33,834 bases of DNA from a virus: IMG/VR virus record IMGVR_UViG_3300021960_000276, positions 1 through 33,834 of that record; one strand, written 5' to 3'. Below, in pieces: positions 1-7,686 of the stretch. Positions within the stretch are counted from its first letter, which is position 1, and each line of letters starts with the position of its first letter. Under the pieces are notes generated by a model. It was not told the origin of the DNA. It made no database searches and saw nothing but the letters and a program-made list of their open reading frames with translations. Both the position numbers and the translations under genes were made by a program.

Positions 1-44
1 TTCGGCTCACCGGGTACTCCGTAAGCTAGTTGATGCAAAGGAAA

Positions 45-67
45 GGGTCCTTCGGGGCCCTTTTTTT
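45..67 (+). terminator. Rho-independent terminator before the HNH gene
   Basis: The arms GGGTCC (45-50) and GGGCCC (55-60) pair around a stable TTCG tetraloop and are followed by seven T residues. Three A residues before the stem can also pair with the T-tract. It would end transcription of a + strand gene lying mostly upstream of the window. Stops at 22-24 and 27-29 in two frames are candidates for that gene's end; I cannot identify the gene. Confidence 0.88.
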
Positions 68-79
68 ATGGAAGAAAAA

Positions 80-595
80 ATGCCAAGACAACCCAAAGTA
101 AAAAAAGAGCCCTCGCAAGGCTCTCGCCTTTGCACATCGTGCAACAAAGTCAAGCTCTTGTCTCAGTTTGAACACTTCAAAGACGGGCAGGTGCGTGGTA
201 TTTGTCAGAAATGCGTCATCCTTCAACGCGCTCGTAAAGCATCTGCCACTCCCGAAGCTTATCTTCGCGTAGTAAACACTCAGCTTAAATCTGGGAGGAT
301 CAAACAAGGCATTCAGTACGATCTTTCCTCTGACGAGTTAATAGAAATCTGGGAAGCACAAAATGGTCGGTGTGCTCTTTCTGGCGTCCTTATGACGCAT
401 CAACGGGATGGGAGCTACGGAGACCGAACAAGAAAAGAGTTCAACGCCTCAATAGACAGGATAAATCCTTCTGGGCCCTATACTCGAGAAAATGTGCAGT
501 TGGTAGCTACTCGAGTAAATACTATGAAGCACACCCTTAGCCAAGACATGTTTCTTTGGTGGGTCAAAAACATATATGAAAAAATGGCTGAATAA
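80..595 (+). CDS. HNH homing-type endonuclease
   Basis: This is a small HNH nuclease, probably a selfish free-standing endonuclease that nicks or cuts phage DNA. The N-terminus has two CxxC pairs (Cys18/21 and Cys42/45) that should bind zinc. The C-terminal half has the HNH core: a Cys98-containing strand, an ASIDR motif near residues 123-127, then GPYTRENVQLV and a conserved Asn-Thr-Met segment, as in numerous phage HNH proteins. I chose the ATG at 80 because GGAAG lies five bases upstream. The ATG at 68 sits directly on the T-tract of the terminator and has no ribosome site, although the frame stays open to position 2. Its place between a terminator and the leader of the next operon suggests it was inserted between transcription units. 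Confidence 0.83.
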   Translation: MPRQPKVKKEPSQGSRLCTSCNKVKLLSQFEHFKDGQVRGICQKCVILQRARKASATPEAYLRVVNTQLKSGRIKQGIQYDLSSDELIEIWEAQNGRCALSGVLMTHQRDGSYGDRTRKEFNASIDRINPSGPYTRENVQLVATRVNTMKHTLSQDMFLWWVKNIYEKMAE

Positions 596-630
596 CCCTC
601 TTCCATTCGTCGTAAAATAATGTAATATTC

Positions 631-725
631 AAGTGTACCGGGGTCATCCGGTGTATCTGACAGTCCCGGCTGACGACATGCAGACAGATGCACCCTAAAT
701 TAACTCGCATGTGAGGATTCTCAAA
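631..725 (+). promoter_or_regulatory. Structured 5' leader of the small virion gene operon
   Basis: This non-coding stretch separates the HNH gene from the first small virion gene. GTGTATCTG (651-659) can pair with CAGATGCAC (685-693), a nine-pair stem with one G-U. The intervening loop holds TCCCGG (664-669), which can pair with CCGGGG (638-643) as a pseudoknot. An alternative hairpin ACCGG (637-641) / CCGGT (648-652) would compete with it. Just before the start codon, TGAG-GATT-CTCA (712-723) forms a mini-hairpin holding the GAGG ribosome site. Together these suggest a cis-acting RNA that controls translation or RNA stability. I see no convincing promoter here. The folding was done by eye, without energies. 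Confidence 0.5.
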
Positions 726-941
726 ATGGCGAATACTACCTTCTCCGGTCCGGTCACCTCTAACAATGGTTTTGTTGGTGCGGTAACTGCGACTACTGTA
801 ACTGCTAGCAGCACTCTTGACGTAACAGGTGACGCTACTCTTTCTGGCACTGCCAATGTAATCATTATCCCTACAAGTGATCCCGGTGTTGCGGGCGCTA
901 TCTGGAATAATGCAGGTACTTTAGCGGTTTCTGCAGGTTAA
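726..941 (+). CDS. Small virion-associated protein of unknown function
   Basis: This 71-residue protein begins MANTTFSGPVTSNNGF and is rich in Thr, Ala, Val and Gly, like the beta-rich surface of many phage structural proteins. It has no signal peptide, Cys or membrane segment. The start is the ATG at 726, with GAGG nine bases upstream; a GTG at 711 in the same frame would swallow that ribosome site. It is the first gene after the structured leader and opens a run of small genes leading to the adaptor proteins, so a minor capsid or decoration role is plausible. The Thr-Val-rich sequence also resembles a short piece of the fibre repeats further downstream. I do not recognise a defined domain. 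Confidence 0.7.
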   Translation: MANTTFSGPVTSNNGFVGAVTATTVTASSTLDVTGDATLSGTANVIIIPTSDPGVAGAIWNNAGTLAVSAG

Positions 942-966
942 TCCTTACTAACTGAAGGAGAGACCC

Positions 967-1269
967 ATGAGTTTCAGCAATATTCAGTCCGTCACTAAGA
1001 CGGCGGATGCCTCAGCCGTCACAGGCCGTACGCGTCTGGTGGGGGTGTATTTCACTAATACAGCCACCGCGTCATCTTTTGCTTTGAAGGATGGCACTAC
1101 AGACTCTGGCACCGCTAAGTTAACCATCAATACCCCTGCTGTTGCAGGAGCTCAGGACCTAATGATCCCAGATATGGGCATTTTGTTTGAGGATGGTATT
1201 TACATCGACGTCAATGACGTCAATATAACTAGTGTAACCCTCTTGTTTGAGGGCGGAGCTGCGGCCTAA
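967..1269 (+). CDS. Small structural protein, beta-rich, unknown function
   Basis: This 100-residue protein has alternating hydrophobic stretches and the pattern RLVGVYFTNTATASSFALKD followed by a C-terminal LLFEGGAA. The composition suggests a compact beta-sandwich. A good ribosome site (GAAGGAG) precedes the ATG. It resembles, in style, the 110-residue protein encoded at 19023-19355, which also speaks of tolerance to small Thr/Ala-rich substitutions and an N-terminal half ending in a polar surface strand; I infer a virion accessory role from this and from its position. The stop codon overlaps the next start (TAATG), indicating translational coupling. Confidence 0.72.
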   Translation: MSFSNIQSVTKTADASAVTGRTRLVGVYFTNTATASSFALKDGTTDSGTAKLTINTPAVAGAQDLMIPDMGILFEDGIYIDVNDVNITSVTLLFEGGAAA

Positions 1270-1559
1270 TGGCTAGCAAAAAGGGAATGGGCATCAAAAC
1301 CTCCGTCAAGTCGGGTAATTTCCGCCCGACTAAGAAGGGGGCTGGGATGACCGAGAAGGGTGTAAAAGCCTATCGGAAAGCCAATCCCGGCAGCAAGCTA
1401 AAGACCGCAGTTACCGAAAAGGACCCTTCGGAGGCTAGGGCAAAAAGACGTAAATCTTTTTGTGCCCGATCTGAAGGACAGATGAAACAGTTTCCAAAGG
1501 CTGCTAAAGACCCTAACAGTCGCTTACGACAAGCACGCAAGCGTTGGAGATGTAGATAA
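1269..1559 (+). CDS. DUF6321-like small basic phage protein
   Basis: I recognise the family pattern TEKGVKAYRKANPGSKLKTAV, a spacer, then KRRKSFCARSEGQMKQFPKAA and a C-terminal NSRLRQARKRWRC, which fits DUF6321-type phage proteins. Of 96 residues, 30 are Lys or Arg, so the protein is strongly basic and probably binds nucleic acid. Two conserved Cys (in the SFCARS and RWRC motifs) might bind metal or form a disulfide. Its role is unknown; its neighbours are virion genes, so DNA contact in the head or during packaging is a reasonable inference. It overlaps the upstream stop by one base and the next gene by one base. Confidence 0.85.
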   Translation: MASKKGMGIKTSVKSGNFRPTKKGAGMTEKGVKAYRKANPGSKLKTAVTEKDPSEARAKRRKSFCARSEGQMKQFPKAAKDPNSRLRQARKRWRCR

Positions 1560-1708
1560 TGGCTAAAAAGGGGCTTTACGCCAATATCCATGCTAAGAGA
1601 GCTAGGATAAAGGCGGGATCAGACGAAAAAATGAGGAAGCCCGGTTCAAAAGGCGCTCCTTCGGCAAAGGCGTTTAAGAAAGCGGCTAAAACCGCTAAGA
1701 AGAGGTAA
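1559..1708 (+). CDS. Tiny Lys/Arg-rich protein (49 aa)
   Basis: An ATG overlapping the preceding TAA (TAATG) opens a 49-codon frame starting MAKKGLYANIHAKRARIKAGS and ending in a Lys-rich tail (KTAKKR). Seventeen of 49 residues are Lys or Arg. The pattern 'MAKKGLYANIHAKR...RKPG.KGAP' is one I associate with small proteins of marine and freshwater phages. The coupled start, the tight packing against neighbours and the coding-like sequence make it a real gene. Function unknown; a DNA-binding or DNA-condensing virion protein is possible from charge alone. Confidence 0.75.
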   Translation: MAKKGLYANIHAKRARIKAGSDEKMRKPGSKGAPSAKAFKKAAKTAKKR

Positions 1709-1710
1709 TT

Positions 1711-1875
1711 ATGGCAGGTCGTGGAATGGGTGCTGCTACCAAAGGCGGCGGATGCGTTGGTTCAGGCCCTCGCAACAAGGTCATCAAGGAAACAAGCAAG
1801 ACTACTGGTCCTGTAATGATGAACAAAGGCGGCATGGCGGTAAAGAAGTACCGCAAAGGCGGGATGTGTAAGTAG
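1711..1875 (+). CDS. Tiny Gly/Lys-rich protein (54 aa) with KGG motifs
   Basis: The frame starts MAGRGMGAATKGGGCVGSGP and ends in MNKGGMAVKKYRKGGMCK. It is glycine- and lysine-rich and has two Cys. It begins two bases after the stop of the preceding tiny gene and its TAG overlaps the GTG start of the adaptor-like gene (TAGTG), so it lies inside a coupled operon. The C-terminal 'KGG-x-x-V-K-K-Y/F-x-x-G' pattern recurs in larger virion proteins of this window. Function unknown; the charge and context suggest a virion or DNA-associated role. Confidence 0.72.
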   Translation: MAGRGMGAATKGGGCVGSGPRNKVIKETSKTTGPVMMNKGGMAVKKYRKGGMCK

Positions 1876-2540
1876 TGGCCACCTCAGGGACAACAAACTT
1901 TAATTTAGCGATAGACGACCTCGTAGAAGAGGCGTTTGAGCGCTGCGGCATGCGGATGACTGCAGGCTATCAGCTTAACTCGGCTCGTCGGTCCTTAAAT
2001 TTGTTGTTCTTGGACTGGGCTAATCGAGGGCTAAACCTCTGGACTATCGAGCAAGCTACCTACTCTTTGGCTCAAGGGGATGCTGAAATATCGTTGCCTA
2101 CTGACACGGTCAATGTTTTAACTGCAGTTATTCGTCAGACGGTAAACGGACAGCAACAAGACATCAACATTGAAAGAATAGGACGAGAAGAATACCTGAA
2201 TGTACCAGATAAACTTACTCAGGCTAGGCCTTCTCAAATCTATATTGAAAGAACGAATACGCCCAAGGCGTATTTATATCCGGCTGCGGACAAGGCATAT
2301 ACATTGGTTTATTACCGTATACGCCGTATGGAAGATGCCGGCGACTATACTAACACTACCGATGTTAACTTCAGGTTCTTACCTTGTTTAGCGTCGGGTT
2401 TAGCGTACATGCTTTCTTTGAAGTATGCTCCAGAACGGACTAGCGCGCTTCAACAAATGTACGAACAGGACTTCCAACGGGCCGCGATGGAGGATAGGGA
2501 CACTGCAAGTACCTACATCCTGCCTGACGTAGGGGTATAA
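1875..2540 (+). CDS. Head-tail adaptor-like protein
   Basis: This 221-residue protein has an alpha-helical N-terminus (IDDLVEEAFERCGMRMTAGY, then ARRSLNLLFLDWANRGLNLW), a middle beta region with the motif PKAYLYPAADKAYTLVYYRI, and a C-terminal helical part (FLPCLASGLAYMLSLKYAPER). This arrangement is that of phage adaptor proteins of the P22 gp4 type, which attach to the portal ring and extend the DNA channel. The likeness is by pattern and context only. The start is GTG at 1875, overlapping the previous stop; the sequence upstream (AAGGCGGG) can serve as ribosome site. The gene at 2877 encodes a protein with the same organisation, so the two are probably distant paralogues. Confidence 0.68.
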   Translation: MATSGTTNFNLAIDDLVEEAFERCGMRMTAGYQLNSARRSLNLLFLDWANRGLNLWTIEQATYSLAQGDAEISLPTDTVNVLTAVIRQTVNGQQQDINIERIGREEYLNVPDKLTQARPSQIYIERTNTPKAYLYPAADKAYTLVYYRIRRMEDAGDYTNTTDVNFRFLPCLASGLAYMLSLKYAPERTSALQQMYEQDFQRAAMEDRDTASTYILPDVGV

Positions 2541-2541
2541 A

Positions 2542-2880
2542 ATGGCGCATGCAACGGGTAAATACTCATACGCCCTTTGTGATTATTGCGGGCAGCGCTA
2601 CCCTTACCAGACTCTTAAAAAGAACTGGAAAGGGTTTATGGTTTGTCCAGAGGACTATGAGCCAAAAGAGCCCCAGCTAGACCCGTTAAAGTATAGAGGC
2701 GATGCGATTGCACTACAGAACCCACGCCCAGATAGAACTGAACCAATGACGGTTATTGTAGACAACATGGGAGGAGATACCCCATTTGTTACAGTGACAG
2801 GTTCTATGCAACCCGCCCCCGCGGCAGTATCAGTTGAGGGCGTAGGCACAATAGGCACTGTAACGGTTGTTATATCATGA
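2542..2880 (+). CDS. Zinc-ribbon-like small virion protein
   Basis: The N-terminus has CDYCGQRYPYQTLKKNWKGF followed by VCPEDYEPKEPQL: Cys13, Cys16 and Cys35 are potential zinc ligands, with Asp38 in the place of a fourth Cys. The C-terminal half (from about residue 68) is Val/Thr-rich and looks like a beta-domain. The same type of protein is common in phage morphogenesis clusters next to adaptor genes. Its job is not known to me; a structural metal site in a neck or capsid-associated protein is likely. The gene ends with ATGA overlap to the next gene. Confidence 0.7.
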   Translation: MAHATGKYSYALCDYCGQRYPYQTLKKNWKGFMVCPEDYEPKEPQLDPLKYRGDAIALQNPRPDRTEPMTVIVDNMGGDTPFVTVTGSMQPAPAAVSVEGVGTIGTVTVVIS

Positions 2881-3536
2881 CATACGATGAGCTAGTCACA
2901 AATATAAGAAATTACACTGAGGTTGACAGCAACGTCTTTTCAAACAGTGTAATTGATACTTTTATCACGATGGCTGAAAACAAAATACTTCGTGATATAG
3001 ACCTTGACGTCTTTAAAAAAGAAGTCAGCGGTTCTATGGCCACATCTAACAGGTTTTTAACTGCACCCACTGATTTATTGACCCATCGTTATTTGATGAT
3101 TACTGATTCAGCGGGCGATCAAATATTTTTAGAGTTTAGGGATACTTCTTTTATGAAGGAGTATTGGCCGGACAGTGCTTCCACTGGAACCCCTAAATAT
3201 TATTCCGTTTGGGACCAAGACACATTTTATGTGGCCCCTACGCCTGACGATACATATACAGTTCAATTAGGATATATCTATCGACCAGCCCAACTCTCGT
3301 CGAGTAATACGACCACATGGATAAGCAATAACGCCCCAGAAGCACTTCTATATGCGTGTTTAATTCAAGCCTACAGCTACACTAAGGGGCCGACTGATAT
3401 GCTTCAGTATTTCACACAGAGCTATCAGCAGGCGGTCCAAGGGCTTGGCCTAGAGCAGCAGGGTCGTAGACGACGAGATGAATATAGAGATGGCATGATA
3501 AGATTGCCTATACGTTCGGAATCACCGGGGCCTTAA
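2877..3536 (+). CDS. Second head-tail adaptor-like protein
   Basis: This 219-residue protein starts with MTYDELVTNIRNYTEVDSNVF, then a helical segment IDTFITMAENKILRDIDLDVF. The middle is beta-rich (YYSVWDQDTFYVAPTPDDTYTVQLGYIYR) and the C-terminal part helical (APEALLYACLIQAYSYTKGPTDMLQ), ending in an Arg-rich tail. It has the layout of the gene product at 1875 and is a likely paralogue. I infer a neck or adaptor component that links the portal to the tail. It overlaps the upstream stop by four bases (ATGA), which implies coupled translation and a fixed ratio of the two proteins. Confidence 0.65.
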   Translation: MTYDELVTNIRNYTEVDSNVFSNSVIDTFITMAENKILRDIDLDVFKKEVSGSMATSNRFLTAPTDLLTHRYLMITDSAGDQIFLEFRDTSFMKEYWPDSASTGTPKYYSVWDQDTFYVAPTPDDTYTVQLGYIYRPAQLSSSNTTTWISNNAPEALLYACLIQAYSYTKGPTDMLQYFTQSYQQAVQGLGLEQQGRRRRDEYRDGMIRLPIRSESPGP

Positions 3537-3552
3537 GACACAGGAGCTAGTT

Positions 3553-3972
3553 ATGGCTATCACTCAAGCAATGTGCACCAGCTTTAAAGAAGAACTTCTT
3601 GGCGGCGTGCACGATTTAGACACAGACGTACTTAAAATTGCGCTATTTACTAGTTCTGCAACACTAGGCGCAACCACTACTGCTTACAGCACTACTAATG
3701 AAGTGTCTGGAACAGGATACTCTGCTGGAGGTAATACGCTAACAGGCCCAGTAATTGCTACTGATGGCACTACGGCGTACTTTGATTGTGCGAACACTAC
3801 GTGGTCAACGGCTACTATTACAGCCAACGGCGCTTTGATCTATAACAGTTCTAAAGCTAACCGTGCTATTGCTGTACTGGCCTTTGGTGGTGACAAAACT
3901 TCAACTGCTGGTGACTTTACCATCATCTTCCCTGCTCCGGGTGCAAGCACTGCTATTATTCGCATAGCTTAA
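3553..3972 (+). CDS. Conserved phage structural protein, unknown role
   Basis: The 139-residue product begins MAITQAMCTSFKEELLGGVH, then has DVLKIALFTSSATLGATTTAY and a Thr/Gly-rich middle, and ends with IIFPAPGASTAIIRIA. I recognise this as a type found in the structural clusters of many phages, with no firm function. It has a predicted beta-sandwich-like pattern with alternating hydrophobic residues. A ribosome site (AGGAG) precedes the ATG. It stands directly before the first long fibre gene, so a tail-associated or capsid decoration role is possible. Confidence 0.72.
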   Translation: MAITQAMCTSFKEELLGGVHDLDTDVLKIALFTSSATLGATTTAYSTTNEVSGTGYSAGGNTLTGPVIATDGTTAYFDCANTTWSTATITANGALIYNSSKANRAIAVLAFGGDKTSTAGDFTIIFPAPGASTAIIRIA

Positions 3973-3999
3973 TTGTGTTTTTCACGGGGGATATAGCGC

Positions 4000-6900
4000 A
4001 TGGTAAAGATGGTAAACCGCGCAAAGATGACCACCTCTACGACGGGGACAGGCACTATTACGCTTGGCTCCGCTGCGTCTGGTTATCAGACGTTTGCAGC
4101 CGCTGGGGTATCTAATGGCGATACTGTTCGATATACAATCGAAGACGGTACTGCGTGGGAAATAGGTACTGGCACTTACACTGCCACAGGTACTTTACTT
4201 GCTCGCTCCCTAGAAAGTAGCTCTACAGGTTCCCTGCTTAACCTGTCGGGCAGTGCGTTCGTATTCCTAACTGCTGCTGGGTCAGACCTCCAAAGTGATA
4301 CAGCCAACACAGCCTCTACACTAGTCGCTAGGGATGCCTCTGGTAACTTTAGTGCGGGTACGGTTACGGCTGCTTTATCTGGTAACGCTACAACCGCCTC
4401 TACGTTGCAAACCACACGCAACATTGCTCTAACAGGAGCGGTGACCGGTAACGCCAACTTTAACGGTGGAAGTAATATAAGCATTACTACTACTGCTACT
4501 TCAGACCCAACGCTTACTCTTGCAGGGGATGTCACAGGCTCTGCTACATTTACCAACTTAGGTAATGCAACCCTGACGGCGACTATCGCGGCGAACTCTG
4601 TTGCTTTGGGTACGGACACTACTGGTAACTACGTTGCCACAGGGGCTACATCGGGTAATGGTATTAGCGGTAGCGTAAGCTCTGAGGGCGGAACTTTCAC
4701 CGTCACCTCAAACGCCACCAACGCAAATACTGCCTCTACGATTGTATTCCGTGATGCCTCTGGTAACTTTAGTGCGGGCACTATAACTGCGGCTCTTAGT
4801 GGTAATGCCACTACTTCTTCGTCTACAACAGGCAACGCTGCTACCGCTACTACACTCCAGACAGCTAGAACTATCAACGGTGTTTCATTTGACGGTAGCG
4901 CCAATATCACTGTAGCTGACTCCACCAAGTTACCTTTAACTGGCGGCACGTTGACAGGCGATTTAACAGTAGGGTCAACCAGTAGAACAGCAAATACCTA
5001 TGTTAGAGCGTTAGCAGGAGACAGCTATATAACAGGTTTTGAGGCTTATGGAGCATCTCAAGGTACTGGGTATACTTATGTAGGGCAAAGTACTACTCAT
5101 GGCGGCGGGATGTTCTATAACGGAGACGGCGCTCCTGCCTTTGCTTCGGGCGAAACAGCCGATTATATTAGTTTCTATAGAAAGTCAGCAGGGGTTAACA
5201 CGGTAGTTTTTGATTATAACTACAATAATTCTGTTGTTAACTTTAAAGACGCCATAACTGTAGCAGGAAATATTAGTGTTACTGGAACTGTAGATGGTCG
5301 TGACGTTGCCGCAGACGGCACTAAATTAGACGGCATTGCTGCTGGCGCTCAAACAGGAACAGTAACAAGCGTCACTGGCGGTACTTACTTAACGGGCGGC
5401 ACAATAACAACTACTGGAACTCTAGCTGTTGACGCTACAAGTGCTAACACAGCAAGCAAAGTCGTCGCTCGTGATGCCTCGGGTAACTTCGCAGCGGGTA
5501 CTATTACTGCGGCTCTATCGGGTAACGCTACAACTGCCACGACCCTGCAAACAGCCCGTACAATCAACGGCGTGTCGTTTAATGGTAGTGCGAACATCAC
5601 TGTTACCGCAAATACGCCAAATACACTGACTCGCGGCACTTACCTTACGGGTTCCAACTTCAATGGTTCCGCCGCCACTACGTGGGCTGTAGACGCTACT
5701 TCGGCAAACACAGCATCTAAAGTCGTAGCACGAGATGCTTCCGGTAACTTCTCAGCGGGTACTATTACTGCGGCTCTATCGGGTAACGCAACCACTGCCA
5801 CAACCCTTCAGACCGCCCGTACTATAAACGGTGTTTCGTTCGACGGCTCTGCCAATATCACTGTAGCTGATTCGACTAAACTGCCTTTAACTGGCGGTAC
5901 GTTGACAGGTGACTTAAGCGTAAATGGCGGTCAGGTATACACAAACACTGTTCAATCTAGAGTTAAGTTCGCTGTTTGGTCTGATAATACCTACGGCATA
6001 GGTATGCAAAGCGGTTATACCTTTGGTGGTATTACCAATGAATATGTCCTAACCAACCAAATGAGTAATACGGCAGGGCGTGGGTTTTGGTGGGGGGATA
6101 GTGGTCACACAAACGCTCAAGGCGCGATGGCTCTCACTACAGAAGGTTTGCTAACTGTCGCTGGCGGTATGCGCTTGGGTTACGGACAGTCAGATACTAC
6201 TGCACCAACTTCAGGTCAGCTTGATGTAAACGGAACAGTCAATGCCACTACATTCTCCGGCGCTCTGTCTGGTAACGCAACCACTGCCACAACCCTGCAA
6301 ACCGCTCGCACAATCAATGGCGTTAGCTTTAACGGCTCGGCAAACATCACGGTAGCTGACGCAACTAAACTGCCTTTAGCGGGCGGGACTATGACCGGCA
6401 ATCTCGTGATGAGCAATACCTCTATTACGGGGGTAAATGATTTTGCATTTAATGATCCGGGGCCAAACGAAGGAATTGCATGGACTGGTGGTAATATTAA
6501 GATTTATGAATCACCTGATGATTTAACAACAAATAGTGCTGGTAACTTGCAAGTCGTTTATGGAAGTACTAGACGCTTAACAGTTAATAATACAGGAATA
6601 GATGTAAACGGAACAGCCACAGCCACAACATTCTCAGGTGCTCTGTCTGGTAACGCTACAACTGCAACTACACTTCAGACCGCTCGCACAATCAACGGTG
6701 TTAGCTTTGACGGCTCTGCCAATATTACCGTAACGGCTAACACCACAAATACTCTTACCCGAGGCACTTATTTAACAGGCTCCAATTTCAATGGCTCCGC
6801 TGCTACCACGTGGGCAGTTGACGCAACCTCTGCAAACACAGCAAGTAAAGTCGTAGCTCGTGACGCTAGTGGTAATTTCTCTGCGGGTACTATAACTGCG

Positions 6901-7677
6901 GCTCTTAGTGGTAATGCTACAACTGCCACTACCCTGCAAACCGCTAGAACAATCAACGGTGTTAGCTTTGACGGCTCTGCCAATATCACCGTAGCAGACG
7001 ACACTAAACTGCCTTTAGCTGGTGGTACGCTCACTGGCAATTTGGATGGAACCACAGCTACTTTTACTGGAACAGCAACGGCAGCCACGTTCAACGCGAC
7101 ATCTACTACTAACGGTGGTTTCCAAGGGATTGACGCCGACAGCGCCGCGAGTCCTTCGTTTACTTGGACTGCTGACTTAAACACAGGGATGTACCGAGCC
7201 ACTACTGATAGGATAGGTTTCACTGCTGGTGGTAATAATGAGTTTCTTATCTACACTACTTATACCTACTCGCCCGGCTCTTCCCGTGCGCCGATCTTCT
7301 ACGACTCAGACAATACTGCTTATTATGTAAACCCATCTACTACAGCAACATCAGGAAGCTTTGCGGGAACACTAATTTGTAAAAACGTAGATGAAGGTGT
7401 TTATTCTAATACTGGTACGACTTTAAACCCCAACCTCGGTGCTATTCAGTTTAAAACCCTAGCCGCTAATACTACTTTTACAGATTCTGTTGATCAGGGC
7501 GAGTCAATGACCTTGCGTTTAGATGGCGGTGCGACATACACGGTTACTTGGCCGACCATGACGTGGATTACTTCTGGCGGAAACGTAGCGCCTACACTCA
7601 ATGGCACTAAGGATGTCATTGTGCTTTGGAAAGAAGGTACAACCCTGTACGGAGCGTATGTAGGCTACGGAGCGTAA
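4000..7677 (+). CDS. Long repeat-rich tail fibre protein 1
   Basis: This 1225-residue fibre starts with a globular N-terminal domain (about 1-97) containing the pattern [20 protein letters not shown], probably the virion attachment part. It then has seven copies of a module [21 protein letters not shown] followed by SF(D/N)GSANITV and linker strands ([13 protein letters not shown]). Unique beta segments lie between copies, near residues 325-440, 645-745 and 800-870. A segment with [13 protein letters not shown] near residues 1104-1116 is typical of phage fibres. The C-terminus (about 1149-1225) matches the C-terminus of the fibre at 9348-11909. It should be a homotrimeric shaft that contacts the host surface. 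Ribosome site CACGGGGG precedes the ATG; an ATG at 4009 is an alternative start. Confidence 0.87.
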   Translation: MVKMVNRAKMTTSTTGTGTITLGSAASGYQTFAAAGVSNGDTVRYTIEDGTAWEIGTGTYTATGTLLARSLESSSTGSLLNLSGSAFVFLTAAGSDLQSDTANTASTLVARDASGNFSAGTVTAALSGNATTASTLQTTRNIALTGAVTGNANFNGGSNISITTTATSDPTLTLAGDVTGSATFTNLGNATLTATIAANSVALGTDTTGNYVATGATSGNGISGSVSSEGGTFTVTSNATNANTASTIVFRDASGNFSAGTITAALSGNATTSSSTTGNAATATTLQTARTINGVSFDGSANITVADSTKLPLTGGTLTGDLTVGSTSRTANTYVRALAGDSYITGFEAYGASQGTGYTYVGQSTTHGGGMFYNGDGAPAFASGETADYISFYRKSAGVNTVVFDYNYNNSVVNFKDAITVAGNISVTGTVDGRDVAADGTKLDGIAAGAQTGTVTSVTGGTYLTGGTITTTGTLAVDATSANTASKVVARDASGNFAAGTITAALSGNATTATTLQTARTINGVSFNGSANITVTANTPNTLTRGTYLTGSNFNGSAATTWAVDATSANTASKVVARDASGNFSAGTITAALSGNATTATTLQTARTINGVSFDGSANITVADSTKLPLTGGTLTGDLSVNGGQVYTNTVQSRVKFAVWSDNTYGIGMQSGYTFGGITNEYVLTNQMSNTAGRGFWWGDSGHTNAQGAMALTTEGLLTVAGGMRLGYGQSDTTAPTSGQLDVNGTVNATTFSGALSGNATTATTLQTARTINGVSFNGSANITVADATKLPLAGGTMTGNLVMSNTSITGVNDFAFNDPGPNEGIAWTGGNIKIYESPDDLTTNSAGNLQVVYGSTRRLTVNNTGIDVNGTATATTFSGALSGNATTATTLQTARTINGVSFDGSANITVTANTTNTLTRGTYLTGSNFNGSAATTWAVDATSANTASKVVARDASGNFSAGTITAALSGNATTATTLQTARTINGVSFDGSANITVADDTKLPLAGGTLTGNLDGTTATFTGTATAATFNATSTTNGGFQGIDADSAASPSFTWTADLNTGMYRATTDRIGFTAGGNNEFLIYTTYTYSPGSSRAPIFYDSDNTAYYVNPSTTATSGSFAGTLICKNVDEGVYSNTGTTLNPNLGAIQFKTLAANTTFTDSVDQGESMTLRLDGGATYTVTWPTMTWITSGGNVAPTLNGTKDVIVLWKEGTTLYGAYVGYGA
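4333..7041 (+). repeat. Seven intragenic fibre repeats
   Basis: The protein module '[21 protein letters not shown]' and its following '[16 protein letters not shown]' segment begin near 4333, 4753, 5473, 5731, 6259, 6640 and 6862 (two copies have a shorter '[12 protein letters not shown]' opening). The protein copies are almost identical, but the DNA copies differ at many third codon positions, for example GCCCGTACA, GCTCGCACA and GCTAGAACA for the same Ala-Arg-Thr. Confidence 0.85.
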
Positions 7678-7686
7678 GGAGGAGGT

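Noticed and set aside
26-307. Open frame on the - strand across the HNH gene (93 aa)
   Set aside because: Antisense shadow of a clear HNH coding sequence; it would have to cross the terminator hairpin and shows no family pattern.
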